The position numbers were made by a program, and so were the translations under genes. 64,000 nt of DNA from Blastocystis sp. Blastoise (taxonomy: Eukaryota > Sar > Bigyra > Opalinata > Blastocystidae). Shown piece by piece: positions 28,452 through 41,685 of this stretch. Every line of letters starts with the position of its first letter. Position 1 is the first letter of the stretch. Location of the stretch: the NCBI GenBank assembly GCA_039096225.1, contig JBBPEB010000015.1, forward strand, positions 2,034,001-2,098,000, in the 5' to 3' direction. The notes beneath the pieces are model-generated. The model made no database searches, had not been told where the DNA came from, and saw only the letters and a program-made list of their open reading frames with translations.

Positions 28452-29768
28452 TCAGCCTTCACCTGCTACCAGAGTGGCTCCAGTTCTTCCAAATCCTAAT
28501 AATTCCCACGGGAATCAGGATATTTATATATGTAATATTCCTGCTGCTATTCCTATTGTAGATAATATAGAACGATACGATTATATTCATATTAACGTCA
28601 AATACTGTAAATCACCTTTTGCGGTTATTCCTGTATATATATACTGTTTTATTATTATTATTATGTTTATTTTAGTTATTTTATACTATTTCTCTTATTT
28701 CTCTTATTTCCCTTATATTATTATTACTCTATTTATAATACTATTTCTACTCTACATACTTCCCTTAGGTGAATAAAGATATTGATACATTATCCTATAT
28801 ACGTCATTATATTGAAGAGAAACTATGGTCTGAATATCGTGATTTATCTTTTACATTTATAAGTCGTGACGGAGCAGATATATATCTATATCAAGAACCT
28901 TCAATTAAAGTTTTTGACCATGTTGTATATATATAGTTATAGTTTAAGTTATCATTATCTATATATTTTAATTTTTTTTTATAAATATTTTTTTTTATAA
29001 TTTTATTATTTGCTCCTATTATAGTTTCCAGTATTGCTATTATTTATTTATATATATAGGTAGATGAAGAATGGACTCATCATACCTATTATAAGATTAT
29101 ATTACGTCATCACTTATTTATTAATATACATTATAATAATGAAGTATATAAATATATTATTATTATTATATATATATTTGATTTATTGATATGTCTATAG
29201 CAAGATAAACATAAACGTCGTCGATTATTAGAAGGTGATGATGATAGTAAGAATAATAATACAAATAATAAGAATGAAGAATTTAAGAATACATTTACCC
29301 ACTTAGATGAAGAAAGCCAGTATTGGTGTGCTTGGAAGTTCTTTAATGATTATAATTATAATAGTTATAATGAGAAAGGAGAGAGTTTATTATATAAGAG
29401 TGTACAACGAGGGGATAGTACACTTTGCAATATTATGATCAAATATGGGGCAGATGTTAATTATGTGTATATATATATATTATATTTATATTATTTTTAT
29501 TATTAGTATTGTTTTTATATTATATTATATACTATTATATATATAGTAATAATAAAGGAGAAACATTATTACATATTGCAGCAAAGAATAATAATAAATC
29601 GTTATGTATGTTGTTTCTCTCTCTTCTATGGAGACGTAGCGTTGTTTTAGGGGGATATCCAGATTTACGCAGATTAGATAAGAATAACCGCGAATGTGCA
29701 GATGTATGTACAGATAGTAAAATAAAAGAATTAATTAGAGCATGTACTGATAGGTATATATATATATA

Positions 29769-29826
<58 letters not shown>

Positions 29827-30435
29827 CAGATATAAAGTGGTCACTGTTCAAAATTTAACTGGAAAAGAAACATTACATGGTATATATATATATTAATGAT
29901 ATGTTACTATAATATATTAATGATATCTTTTATAATATATTAATGATATCTTTTATAATATATTAATAATATCTTCTATAATATATTAATGATATCTTAT
30001 TATATATAGATATTCGATTAAAGTTATTATCAAATTCTTCACTTCAGGAACCAATCAAACAAGCCAAATTCATACTTCATGATACTATTATCTTTAAATA
30101 TCAAGAGAATGATTTTAATGCAGTAAGTGTAGCTATAAATCGTAATTGTTTTATTCTTTATGTTCCTCCTACTCAATATACTTTAAGTCAAATAGGAGTT
30201 AATTTAGCATCAACACAAACAGAGAGAGATGCATTGCTTCTTCTCTCTCAATCTCTTTCTTCTCTTTCTTTAAATCCTACAGATATTGTCAATCCTAATA
30301 GTAATAATAATATTATTAATAGTAATACTACTAATAATAATAGTTATAATCCATTTAATATATCTTCTATGAATAATATATCTCCTTCTCCAATGATTCC
30401 TCTATATATGCAACATCCTAAATCTAAAAATCTAG

Positions 30436-30471
<36 letters not shown>

Positions 30472-30608
30472 CTATTCATTTACCTGCCATGACACAAGTA
30501 CATTCTGTAGATATGTTTGGAAATGTAGTTCAACAACCATTACCGTTAAATCAAGAAGCACGTGCACAAATGGCAGATCAATATATTAATAATTGTTCAA
30601 TAGTCTAA
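26929..30608 (+). CDS. Cys-rich N-terminal domain plus ankyrin-repeat protein, family not recognised
   Basis: About 14 exons, roughly 800 residues. Seen: an N-terminal Cys/His-rich module at about residues 15-62 (CPWCFQLSCKHCRCLGYEGC, then C...CNSCERH), likely two or more zinc sites; a long Ser/Asn/Pro-rich linker; a folded-looking region with FAVIPVNKDIDTLSYIRHYI and SFTFISRDGADIYLY; a basic KHKRRRL patch; then about two ankyrin repeats (GESLLYKSVQRGDSTLC..., GETLLHIAAKNNNKSLC); a KVVTVQNLTGKETLHDIRLKL module; and an Asn-rich C-terminus. The Cys-rich head plus ankyrin layout and basic patch suggest a nuclear regulator, but that is inference. I looked for Rel/IPT and CG-1 hallmarks, as in CAMTA or Mga2, and did not find them. 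Confidence 0.7.
28503..28514. other. Perfect copy of palindrome TTCCCACGGGAA
   Basis: Reverse complement of the 17676 site, in an exon of the ankyrin gene, there read as codons T|TCC|CAC|GGG|AA. Confidence 0.6.
29895..30008. repeat. Intronic tandem repeat, about 25-bp unit x4
   Basis: Four copies of ttaatgatatcttttataatata-like units make up an intron of the ankyrin gene. Confidence 0.8.
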
Positions 30609-31352
30609 TTTTAATAATTAAAATCATTCTCTAATCTTTACTATATATATAAAGATATTTATAATTATTTTTTATTTTATAATTAACTACATTGTCTTAT
30701 TTCTTTTTCTTTGAATGAATAATATTCTATATTTATATATAATTGAATATACCTGACATTCTCAGTATACTCTGTTAGTACTTCTTTATATATATTCTAT
30801 CTTGGTGTGTTCTCTGCTTCTTTTTTAACATTTTTTTTTGCACTTTTTTCAATTTGAAAACCTATTATTTTCACTTTTTTAATATTATTTATTTAAATAT
30901 AATATATTATTTGTTTCAATATAATAATAAAACATATTTCCTATGAAATTGTAAATTATATCAATTTATTTTATTTCTGTTTTGTTTTTATTATTTCATA
31001 CTATTTTTTATTATATATTTTATGATATATTTATTCTTGGAATTATCATAGGAATATATGCTGATATATATATAATATATTCTTTTCATTTATAATTGAA
31101 ATGTTGTGAGATTTATTTTAATTCGATTTATATGTATTAAAATAATTATATATTGTTAATTGAGACTGAGTAACAATTGTTTTAGACTCCCCTAATATTG
31201 ATATCACAACAAAAAACCAATGTAATTCTTTTATTTCTTAATAGCAACAAAGAAAAAACAAATATATAATTTAAATAAAAGTGATTTAAAAACAAATAAA
31301 GTGGTTATACAATAAAAAAAAAGAATAATGAAAATAGAGTTTCATATTTTGT
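30609..31352. other. Convergent intergenic region
   Basis: About 740 bp between the ends of the ankyrin gene (+) and NOL12 (-). T-rich and A-rich tracts only. No gene seen. Confidence 0.45.
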
Positions 31353-32116
31353 TTACTTTCTATTTCCCTTTCGTTTCTTTGATTTTCCTTTTCCTTTTCT
31401 ACCTTTTCCTTTCTTCTTACGTTCATTAATCTTAATTTTTATTTGAGCTATTTCCTTATCACTCAATCTATATAAAGGACATATATTCATATTCTATATA
31501 ATCTAATATTGACAGAAGTCATAATAATAATTATTTAACAAAATAGTACTTGATAATATATCTAATTCTATTTTATAATTATATAATTCTATATATACGT
31601 GATAGAATTTAATTTATCTTGTTCTTCTTTTGTTAGATTATCAAAGATTGATGCCTTTTTATCTTCTTCTTCTGGATACGTTTCTTCAGAATAATCATCT
31701 GACTCTTCTTTATCATTAGAATCATCTTTTTCATTCAATAGTTCTTCATCAGATTTATCAATAGACTCATTATCTTCACTATCCTTTGTGTCATCTGTAT
31801 ATTGAACAGTTACAGTAACGTTATCTTCTCCAAATACATTCTTTGTGAAGTCACTTGTTATGTTTTCAGAAGATACAACTATTTTGTTATTACCAAAGGG
31901 GTATTTGGATTCAAGTTCAAGCTCTTTTTCTCTTTGTTTCAATTCTCTACGATGAGAAAATTTAGTTGCCATAGCTTCTTGCTTCTTCTTAATTAATGCC
32001 TTCTTGTATCCTTCTAATCTTCTATTTTGTTTTCTCTCATGAAATCCAAGAAGATATTCTTTTCTTGCTTCTTCATCGTAAACAGCATTTATAGAACTTT
32101 TATGTTTCTTTACCAT
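31353..32116 (-). CDS. NOL12/Rrp17-family nucleolar protein
   Basis: Two exons (32116-31599, 31467-31353) sum to 633 nt, 210 residues. Seen: the NOL12 signature near the N-terminus, with YDEEARKEYLLGFHERKQNR followed by a long Lys/Arg/Glu coiled region; an acidic Asp/Glu/Ser stretch; and a strongly basic C-terminal tail of repeated GKGRK-like units ending RKGNRK. Known: Nop25/NOL12/Rrp17 proteins are nucleolar RNA-binding factors required for large-subunit rRNA maturation; the yeast protein is described as a 5'-3' exonuclease. Length and basic tail fit. The acidic middle is lineage-specific. Confidence 0.87.
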
Positions 32117-32403
32117 GGCTTATTAGTTTTATAAATAAAGAAAATAAATGGTTGTTTTCTTTCAAATTTTATTTCAAAGTTTATTATTCTTTTAATCTAA
32201 GGAGAATAAAATTTATAAAAAATATATTTTTATGTGATTTGCATAAATGTTATTATTTTAATAATGGTTAATGAAATATTTTGTTGAACTCATTGAATGA
32301 TTTGATATATGAATGTGAATATACATAACAATAATTCAAAACATGAGTACATAAATGGATACATAGAAATATATATATAATAAATAAAGAAGAGAAAAAG
32401 AAT

Positions 32404-32842
32404 TTAAAAAGCAGAAGCATTAAGAATGGTGTTTAAACCTTGGTTAAGAGTAGCTTCAAGTAATTCAGAAGTTTCATTATCAACATGAAGTTTGTGATTT
32501 CTTTTTCCTGCAATAGATTCTTGTTCTTCTATTTCTTGTTCTTTATCATTCTTTTTATCCTCTGTTATCTCTTTATTCATATCTTTATTATTATCATTTT
32601 CTAATAACTTTCTAAAATCTGATAATTCTGTATTTAAAGATTCAATTAAATTCAATGACTTTTCTTCACTCTTTTCAAAATCATCACATACTAAACCTTC
32701 CTATATAGTAATATTAATAATATTAATAATAATAATAATAATAATAATCATACAAGCCATTCTGTTCTGTGTAAGCGTTTTAATACTTTTTCATCAGGCT
32801 AATAAATAATAATAATAATAATAATAAATAATAATAATAATA

Positions 32843-32882
<40 letters not shown>

Positions 32883-32960
32883 TATACTTCTTCTAGTGTC
32901 CATTGAATAGGAAGCGCATAATATTCTTGTCCCAAACCTCTCATCTTTTGCTATATATTA

Positions 32961-33040
<80 letters not shown>

Positions 33041-33877
33041 TATATATATATACTTGAGTAGTTGGTTTCTTTAAATGTCCTTTATTCGATGTAATCTGTA
33101 TAGTTTGTTTCTTTCCCGGGAAAAAAGAGGCCATACCGCCACCCATAAGTCTGAAGGCTTCAATAACAACATGTCCCTTAACACTTTGAATTGTATCTAT
33201 AACTACACCCACACATCGCTTATGCTGATTCTCAAACATCTATATATATATATATTATTGAAACGAACCTATAATATATTCAAGGTATTCAATATAAATA
33301 TAAATATAAATATAAATATAAATAAATATATATATATATTAAAAAATAAAAATAAAAATAAAAACAATATCTATAAAATAAAAACCTTTTGAGTTTCAAC
33401 ATCAATACCCGAAAACCAACAACCGAAACCAGGATGAGAGTGATACCAACCAACAACACTTTCTTTTCTAATTAAACAAACCATAAAGTTAATGATATAC
33501 AAACAAAAAAAAATATATATATAAAATATAATTATAATAATTATAAGAGATTTTCCATGATTTTTAGAAGGAATAAAAAAAATTCTTTTATATAATATAT
33601 ACCTTTCGGTTTGTTGTAATAATTCGAGCATATCAGTTTGAAATTTTTCATCAATTGTTTCAACAGAAGCATTAGTACCTAATTGTGGACAGGCAAATAC
33701 ATCTACAACATTAATAGTATAATCATCTACAAATTCTCCAAGCATTAAACCCATAACTTCAATAGGAATACCTGCACGACCATGTTTTAACATTTTAAGT
33801 AATGCTAAAGACGAAATGTTCACAGTTTCAGAAGTATCCTTCCTTACTGTATTATTAGCTCCCATCATCATATTCAT
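32404..33877 (-). CDS. RPN11: 26S proteasome lid deubiquitinase Rpn11 (PSMD14)
   Basis: Six exons (33877-33603, 33467-33386, 33239-33054, 32950-32888, 32798-32754, 32700-32404) sum to 948 nt, 315 residues; human is 310. Seen: MPN core [20 protein letters not shown], the JAMM zinc motif in [20 protein letters not shown] (His-x-His ... Asp), upstream catalytic Glu in PIEVMGLM, then [12 protein letters not shown] and [11 protein letters not shown]. Known: zinc-dependent isopeptidase that removes ubiquitin chains en bloc as substrates enter the proteasome. The C-terminal region carries a Lys/Glu/Asp-rich insertion absent from the usual protein but keeps the final helix ([14 protein letters not shown]). 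All catalytic residues are present. Confidence 0.96.
32985..33039. repeat. (AAT)n microsatellite in Rpn11 intron
   Basis: A run of taa/aat units makes up most of this short intron. Confidence 0.8.
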
Positions 33878-34677
33878 TTATGTTCTCTTTTCAGTAATAT
33901 AAATTAAAAGTTGCGAATAAACTAAAGTGAATTTTCTAATAAAAGAAAAGAAGTAATTGGAAAAACACTGATTCCAAAGGGAAGTCAGTTTTTTAAAGTA
34001 GAAAAATGATTTTTTTCATTTCAAATATAAGATTTCATTTGTGATCATTTTATTTCTTCTGTATTCATTGTTAAATGAAAATAAATCATTCATTATATAA
34101 TAAACAAGGAAAACTGTAAAAATAATATTTATATTTAGTATTTAAGTTGACATTTACTTTTTTATATTTTTTTAAGTTTTTCCTTTTTGATGGTATTGAT
34201 GTCTACTATTTATTCAACGTGAACTGTATATAATATGAATACTTATAAACAGTGATTCTGTGAAAAATATTGTAATAAAGTGATGAATGTTGCGTTCTTA
34301 TGAATTTCTCGAATTCAATGATATTCTCATTATTGCTTGAACAGCGAAAGTTTACGATTATGGATAATAACTACTCATAAAAAGTTGCTAGTAAGTGATT
34401 GTTTTAATTTCTTCAGATAAAAGTTATGCAATTCATTTTTGGCTATTTATTCACGTAAAACATCAAGCAACGAGTTCTTAGATATATTCCTTTTACAAGA
34501 AAAATGACATTTTTAAGGTTTAATGAAGCTTATGAGGATAATTTATAACAAATATATTGTATCTCATAACAAAATACAACAGAAGAGACACCAAAAACAT
34601 TTATATTAACATAGGAAAATAATTTTTTTTATTTTTTAGAAACAATAATATAATTTTTCAAAAAGAGTTAAAACTAT
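33878..34677. other. Intergenic, 800 bp
   Basis: Upstream of Rpn11 and downstream of the small membrane-protein gene. AT-rich. I did not see a PACE-type proteasome promoter element (GGTGGCAAA) here. Confidence 0.45.
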
Positions 34678-35799
34678 TTATTTTGTTAAACACATAGTAA
34701 CAATAGTAAGACACCATAACAATAATAATATACTATCCATTGAATAATATAGAGGAGTAATATATATTTTATTTGAAAGATTCTAAATATATATAGATAT
34801 GCAAGTTATGTTATATAATAGTATATAAAATAATTATATAGAATATAAGTTTAATATAGAATATGATAAAAAAGAATTATATTAGAAAAATAAGATATGT
34901 TGTTTATATGTTTATATCCAAAAAATAAATATATATGTATATACTTGTTCTAGGATAATATAAGGGAAGCACATATGAAGAAGATAGAGAAGAAGTGTAG
35001 TAATAGATGCTGATTTGAAGTCACGATTTAATAAGAAACGAGCAGCTAAGAAGGAATAAAAGAATAATAAGGAATAAAAGAATAAGAGGAATAAAAGAAT
35101 AATAAGGAATAAAAGAATAAGAAGGAATAAAAGAATAAGAAGGAATAAAAGAATAATAAGGAATAAGATAATAATAAGGAATAAAAGAATAATAAGGAAT
35201 AAAAGAATAAGAATAAAAAAATACATGATATATATATTTAAAATAACATAAAAACGATAACAATATTATTAATAAAAAAGAGAATAATAAATAACGATTT
35301 AGTTAACATACAATATATATAGAAAAGAAGCACCATAATGATATAGATTTTTTTTGTTTCGTCATCGTCAAATGAAAATAATGTCAAAAGATTTGCATTC
35401 TTTCTATATATAAATAAAGACATAAGCAAGAATCCACATACGTTAAAAATGAAAAAAGACCAGTAATTTGAAGGCAGTATCCAATAAAAACGTTGTAAAA
35501 TACATCTATAGAGAATTATTTTTATATTAAAGGAATGAAGAAGATATAGACATACAAGCTAAGATAAGAAACAGACCTATTCCACAGTACTTTTTAAATG
35601 ACTTGACAATAATGTCTCGAATACACATGCAGATGACAACAACGTTATAAATCGCAAGTATAAATGTGAATACCATTGAAATAACATATAAATAAGGGTA
35701 GATTCCCTCTAAAAACTCCACTTGTTGTGGCTAGATTATTAGAAATTATAATAAAATAACATGTACAGTTAAATAGTCATAAATATCACCATAATCCAT
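34678..35799 (-). CDS. Small multipass membrane protein, unrecognised
   Basis: Six exons (35799-35767, 35730-35556, 35505-35442, 35403-35312, 35045-34945, 34782-34678) sum to 570 nt, 189 residues, all junctions in phase. Seen: about five hydrophobic segments (VISMVFTFILAIYNVVVICM; GIGLFLILAYVFYNVFIGYC; KIYIIMVLLFYIY; TTLLLYLLHMCFPYIIL; ILLLLWCLTIVTMC) joined by short loops, with a charged FDDDETKK loop. There is no signal peptide, since the first helix starts about 20 residues in. It faintly recalls the first helices of Ost-alpha/TMEM184 proteins, but the hallmark residues are not convincing. Function unknown. Confidence 0.65.
35046..35217. repeat. Intronic minisatellite, aaggaataaaagaata units
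   Basis: Around ten imperfect copies of a 15-20 bp ggaataaaagaataa unit fill the 3' part of an intron in the small membrane-protein gene. Confidence 0.85.
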
Positions 35800-36462
35800 T
35801 GTTGAAAGAAGTAATTAATAATTATTGACGTTTTAATTCAATTATAAATAGAAAGAAAACTGGAAGAAAATTGCTTTTTGGAAAGTGGTGGGAAAACATA
35901 TGATTCTTATAGAAATTCTAGTTCTTTTTTATGTAAGTTTCATTATGAATCAATTCTATATTTATTTATATGCTTGTCTGCTTATGGAAAGAATATCTAA
36001 TTATAAAAATTGAAAAAAATTGAATAATGGAATGAATTCTGATCAAGATGAGTTTGATTTTATTGTAAAATTCATGTTTAAGTTAATCAACAAAGATTAT
36101 ATTGTCTATAAAGAATGAATTTGAGGATAGTCAAAGCAATAAGCAAAATAAAATGTGATTTATTCTTTTTTTTGGGCCAAAAGAATGTTATCAATTAATG
36201 GTGACACTCTATATATGTATTCAAAGAAGAAATTCATATTCCTAAGAGAAAGATATCTCTGTTAGTGGTTGAAAGTGGAGTATTTTTAGTTTTTATTGAG
36301 TTTAAACAATTATATACAATATAAACAAACAAAAACCATATACAAAAATAAAGCAAATTATAATGAACTATACTATTTAAACTAATAATAGGAATAACAA
36401 TATATGGATATATAATATATATAAAAAGAGACAATACAATTAAAATAATATTTTTAAATTCT
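35800..36462. other. Intergenic, 660 bp
   Basis: Between two minus-strand genes. A short hydrophobic open frame at 36234-36434 has no coding features and is taken as chance. Nothing else seen. Confidence 0.45.
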
Positions 36463-37891
36463 TTATAAATGAGAGAGAGATCGTTTAATCATGACACTAG
36501 ATCCATATTCATCATATTGTTCTTTTGTTACACATCCAGATAAGAAATTAGGCTATAGAATATATTTATTATGTATATTATTATTTAATTAAAGAATATT
36601 TAAAAGTGATACTATAAATATATATATTATATAATTATATTATTATTAAAAATGAAATAGAACAAAAATAAATTAGAAAAAAAAAATGAAATAGAATAAA
36701 TAGAATAAAGAATAACAAATAAATAGAATAAAAAATAAAAAAAACTAGAATAAAATAAATAAATAAATAAATATACATTAGAAGCAACATAACTACCTCC
36801 AATATAAGAAGCATATTGGCGATCTTTGGGTTCTGTGACATTTACATCAATAGATTTCTCTGCAATAACTTCAGCACTGCTTAATTTGGATGAAATTTCT
36901 TGACGATTACTTTCAATTCTTGCTTTTACAGAACGATTAATATCTCTTTGTAATCTTTTACCAAATCCCTATATAATATTATAAATATAATAATAATAAT
37001 AATAATTATTATTATTATAATTATAAAAAACTCATTTAAAACAAAGATGTATATATAATATCGACAAGACAAATGAAGAATAATGAATTTTTAATCATAT
37101 TTATGACAATAATAATATTAGTAAAAATATACATATATATACTTTAAATAGACTACTTCCTCCAGCAATAACAATATTATTATATAAACTTCTTCTGGTA
37201 TCAATAGGACACTTAAGTATACAATTATCCACAATAGTAGAGAGAGGCTCTGTATATTCAGGAGAAATAATCTCAGGATTAAAATATAATTCAGGAGCTA
37301 AAAATTGTTCATAACCAACATCTATACTCCATAACTATATATATTATGTATAAATCATTAAAAATAATATTTAATAATATTTAATAAATATAATAAATAT
37401 AATAAATATAATAAATATAATAAATATAATAAATATAATAATAAATATAATAAATAATAATAAATAATAATAAATAATAATAAATATAATATATATAATA
37501 AATATAATAATATAATAAATAGAATAAAATAAACAATATACTTGTTTTGTACGAGTAGCTCTGCTTGAATAAGTTTGGAATTTGTCTTTATTTGAATCAT
37601 ATTTCTTGAATTCTTTCCATATATTATCAGCACTATAACAATAATGTTCTTTAATATATCTACAAGTATCCATCATATCTTCAGGAGGTATCTTTTCATT
37701 TCGTAAACGTAATTGTTTATGTATAAATGCAGTTATATCCTTTCCACCTATAGGAAGTACACGAGAAGAAGAAGATAGTACATACCCTTCTGCCTACAGA
37801 TTTATTATTATTATTATATATATGTAATATAAATTATAAATATCTTCAAATAGAAAAACAATTTACAAAAACAAATATAGGAATATTCAAA

Positions 37892-37939
<48 letters not shown>

Positions 37940-39051
37940 AAAAAAAAAAAAAAAAAAAAAGTAAAAAAAAAACAAAAAACAAAAAAAAATAGACTATATA
38001 CAATAAAAATAGATAAAAATATAGACTAATAGATACATACAACAGGAATAACCGTGGTACCTCCTTCACCAGCATCAACAATACATCCAGTCATTGTGGT
38101 CTAGAGATAGATAGATAGATAAATAGATAGAAAAGTGAGATATAATAACAATATATATATATAGAAATGAAAAAAAATAAAGTGACTATCTATACTATAA
38201 TAAAAAAAATAAATAAATAAATATATATATATATAATATATATATTATAAAAGCAAAACATACATTAGTAGCAGTATGAGAAGCATAGAGACATAATACA
38301 GCTTGAGGAGCCATATAAAGGGCAGGAACATTAAACGACTCAAACATAATTTCTGCAGTAAACTCCTTATTTTCCTATAATGACAGAAATTATAAAGTTT
38401 TACTATTATAATTATTATTAAAATTAATATTAAGTATATAATTAATAATATAAATAACATAAATAAATAACATAAATAAATAACATAAATTAATAATATA
38501 AATAACATAATATAAATAAATAAATAACATAAATAAATATATAACATAAATAATAAAAATAAACATACTAAAGGATTATTAAAAGGTTCAGTTAATAGAA
38601 TTGGATGTTCTGAAGGATCACAACGAAGTAAATGATAAATTGATCTTTGCCATAATTTTTCCATATGATCCCAGTTCTGTATGATACCATGACTTATAGG
38701 GTAATTGACAAGATAATCTGGGTTTTGAATGGCATCTGATCCAATTACAAAATCAATATCTTCTAAATATTCATTTCTTTTTGTACCCGAACGAATCTAT
38801 AGAAATATAGAAATATATATTATAAATGAAATATATCAAATTGGGAAAAGAAATAAAGATTTACAGTAGAGAGTTGAGAACGGAGACCAATTGCAGTAGG
38901 AAACACATAGTCTGGTTCGAAATTAGAGGCAAACCCTATTTTCGTTAAACTATGATGAATAAAAACATAAGAATTGAGTGATTGCAGAAGAAATGCATAT
39001 AAAAAGATACCCAGTACCATTATCAATAACTAAAGGAGTTTCAAGAGACAT
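36463..39051 (-). CDS. ARP3: Actin-related protein 3 (Arp3), Arp2/3 complex
   Basis: About ten exons from ATG 39051 to TAA 36463. Seen: phosphate-1 loop [50 protein letters not shown], the second nucleotide loop [39 protein letters not shown] and a C-terminal [10 protein letters not shown]. The long segment [16 protein letters not shown] and the [17 protein letters not shown] block are specific to Arp3 rather than actin or Arp2. Known: Arp3 and Arp2 form the pseudo-dimer that nucleates branched actin filaments for lamellipodia and endocytosis. One intron carries poly(A) runs (37897-37970). The first intron starts GTATCTTTTT, slightly unlike the GTATAT donors elsewhere. Confidence 0.95.
37897..37970. 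repeat. Interrupted poly(A) tract in Arp3 intron
   Basis: Three A-runs separated by gt dinucleotides (gtaaaa units). Homopolymers of this length are error-prone in sequencing. Confidence 0.9.
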
Positions 39052-40023
39052 GAATTATTACTCTCTTTATATACAAATTATAAAATCAGGAAATAAAAGG
39101 ATATCTTAATAGAAAGAAGATTATTTTTTTCAAAAACAAAAACGGTTTTTTCCATGGGAATATCCTTTTTTCTTGAGGATTGTGCAAACTGAAAAGATAT
39201 TCAGACTTTTTTTATATAGGTGAATTTTTAAAAGCATATATTCTTTAAAAAAGAGGTGGGTAGATTCAATAATTACGGGAACAATCAGAATATCACTGAA
39301 GATATGTTGCTTTTCATGGTTTTTCCTCATTATTGTTCGCTGATTATTACAGTCTTTATATGTAATGTTATAAGTTTTAAATAATTATAATTCATTGTAA
39401 TTTATGTGATATCACATCGTGAGCATAAATGAAGATGCCATCTTTTTTATATGAAGTTACTTTTATTTTAATTGCATAAAATGAGAGAAATTCGACTCAA
39501 TTCGTTAGGAAAATATTGCTATTATGCTAAAAAGGTATATGCATATATTAGGATCATCTTTTTGAGTTTTTGTTTATATCATAAATGCTTTATTTTTTGC
39601 ATATTATTAGTTAGAGTAAGTGATAAATTGTATGAAGTATAAAAATATAAAAATGATACGTTATCCATAAAGAAAAATCAATTTTCTAAAAACTGATAAT
39701 CCATTCTCTGTTAACCTCTCTATTTCTATTTAACCATAAATTACAGTATTCAATGAATATGAGTGACAAAAATCATATAAAGAGCTGCCAAAACGATTAT
39801 TTCCAAAATGAGTTTATACTATAAACTGATTATTATTTTTTTTATACTGATTCTTTTATGTTTACCACGGTTTTCTTGGTTATTCGTTTTTCTAAAATGA
39901 TATTCTTTTTGAGTTTACTATATTAGTTATAGAAGTTCATTGCTTCTTTGTAAATTCTTTTGATTGTATATAAAATCAATCTTAAATAATATGTTTTATA
40001 TTATAGAAAAGTGTATTTGAACA
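39052..40023. other. Divergent intergenic region, Arp3 / Rpn10
   Basis: 970 bp holding both promoters. A palindrome variant TTTCCATGGGAA at 39149-39160 lies about 100 bp upstream of the Arp3 start codon. No other element recognised. Confidence 0.45.
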
Positions 40024-41346
40024 ATGCCGTTAGAACATACAATTGCTTGGTAAATTTCTATTTTTTTTATTCAATTTAACTTATGTAGTATTGATAACTC
40101 TGCGTATACAATAAATGAAGATGTGTTTCCAAGTCGTCTCAGTGCTCAATTAGATACAATTACGGATCTCTTTAATGTAAAGCTAGATGACAATCCAGAA
40201 AGTACATTTGGTATCATATCTATGGGAGATGGAAAGTAATAGCTATTTCTTTAATAATTCTAATATATTTTTAGAATACTATATATATAATATATTGAAT
40301 AAATTATTCTATTTTTATATTTATACTTATAATAATATATATAGAGCTACTTTACGTTGTGCATTAACTAAAGAACGTTTTCGAATTGGTGGTTGTATGA
40401 GAAATATTAAAAGTCAAGGGAAATTCGATTTCGTTAAAGGAATATATATGGCTCAAGTATGTATTGTTTATAGAATATTATTTTTATATTATGTGATTCT
40501 TATATAATATGATTTTTATATAATATGATTTTTATATAATATGTTTTTTATATAATATGATTTTTATATAATATGATTTTATATATCATTTATTTTATAT
40601 ATCATTTATTTTATTATATGTATATATATATATAGTTAGCATTAAAACACAGACAGGGTACAACTGGTGAAAATAAAATATTAGCTTTCGTTGCTTCTCC
40701 TATTAATATATCTATGATGGATTTAGAAATGTATATATATATATTATATATATATATTATTAATCATTTTTTATGTTAATCAAATTGTTTGTATTATTGT
40801 ATACTCTATATTATATTATATATATAGTCTTGCTAAACAAGTTAATAAATCGAATTATCATATTGATATTGTTAGTTGTGGGGAAACGGAACACAATAGA
40901 ACACAATTACACAGATTTATGGATATTGTTAATTCTGAAAGAACAAGTTCTGACTTATGTACTTTAATAGAAGTTGATCATAATGATAATTTTGAGTTTA
41001 AACTTCATAGTAGTCCAATATTTAATAATCTTGGGAATGCTTATAATAATGATATGGATGATGATTTAGCGATGGCTTTAGCTCTCTCTAAACAAACCTA
41101 TATGGAGGTATATATATAGTAATCATAATAATAATAATAATAATATATATATAGGAAACCGGTATTCAATTAAATGATCATCAAATTAAAGGTATTTATT
41201 ATTATATATAATAATCTTATATATATATATATTATTATTATTATATATATAGATACGAATATTACTCCAGTCTCAGATGCTCCTATTATTAAACAAGAAC
41301 CTGCTCCTTCTGATTCTGTCCCTTCGTCAGTTCCTAATACTACACA

Positions 41347-41391
<45 letters not shown>

Positions 41392-41685
41392 CACTATCAT
41401 TATAGTTAATAATATATATCAATAATTATTATTTATATAATAATAATAATAATAATATATATGTATATATGTATATATATATAGATGCCCCTGAAGTAAT
41501 GGAGATTATTAAGGAGTTATATGGTGATGATATCGACTTTAATCATCTTCCTGATGATATCTATGTATATATATATAGTATAGTTTAATATATAGTATAA
41601 CATATATATATATATATAGGATTGTTGTGTAGAAATGGGTTTATTGCCTCCTCGTGAAAAGAAAGAAGAGAAAAAAGATTCTTAA
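40024..41685 (+). CDS. RPN10: 26S proteasome ubiquitin receptor Rpn10 (PSMD4)
   Basis: About nine exons from ATG 40024 to TAA 41685. Seen: an N-terminal von Willebrand A domain starting MPLEHTIACIDNSAY (the usual opening is an M-x-x-E-x-T-x-x-x-x-D-N-S-x-x-M motif), ALKHRQG, KILAFVASPI and VNKSNYHIDIVSCGE; then one ubiquitin-interacting motif, DDDLAMALALSKQTYMEE; then an acidic linker and a charged Lys/Glu C-terminus. Known: Rpn10 bridges proteasome lid and base and captures polyubiquitin through its UIM. A single UIM resembles the yeast form rather than the two-UIM human one. A later PEVMEIIKELYGDDIDF segment is not a typical UIM. Confidence 0.94.
40500..40620. repeat. Intronic tandem repeat, tatataatatgattttt units
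   Basis: About five copies of a 16-17 bp unit within an intron of Rpn10. Confidence 0.85.

Noticed and set aside
26929-30608. Rel/NF-kB, CSL, Mga2 or CAMTA homologue
   Set aside because: Ankyrin repeats and a basic patch suggested it, but no Rel DNA-contact loop, IPT core or CG-1 motif could be found.
34678-35799. TMEM184/Ost-alpha transporter
   Set aside because: The protein is shorter, and the characteristic conserved residues of that family were not seen.
38999-39009. First Arp3 intron (GTATCTTTTT) as U12-type
   Set aside because: The donor is one base from the U12 GT-AG consensus, but no clear CCTTAAC-like branch site was found near its AG end.
39130-39330. Short minus-strand open frame upstream of Arp3
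   Set aside because: No homology, no coding bias, lies in the divergent promoter region.
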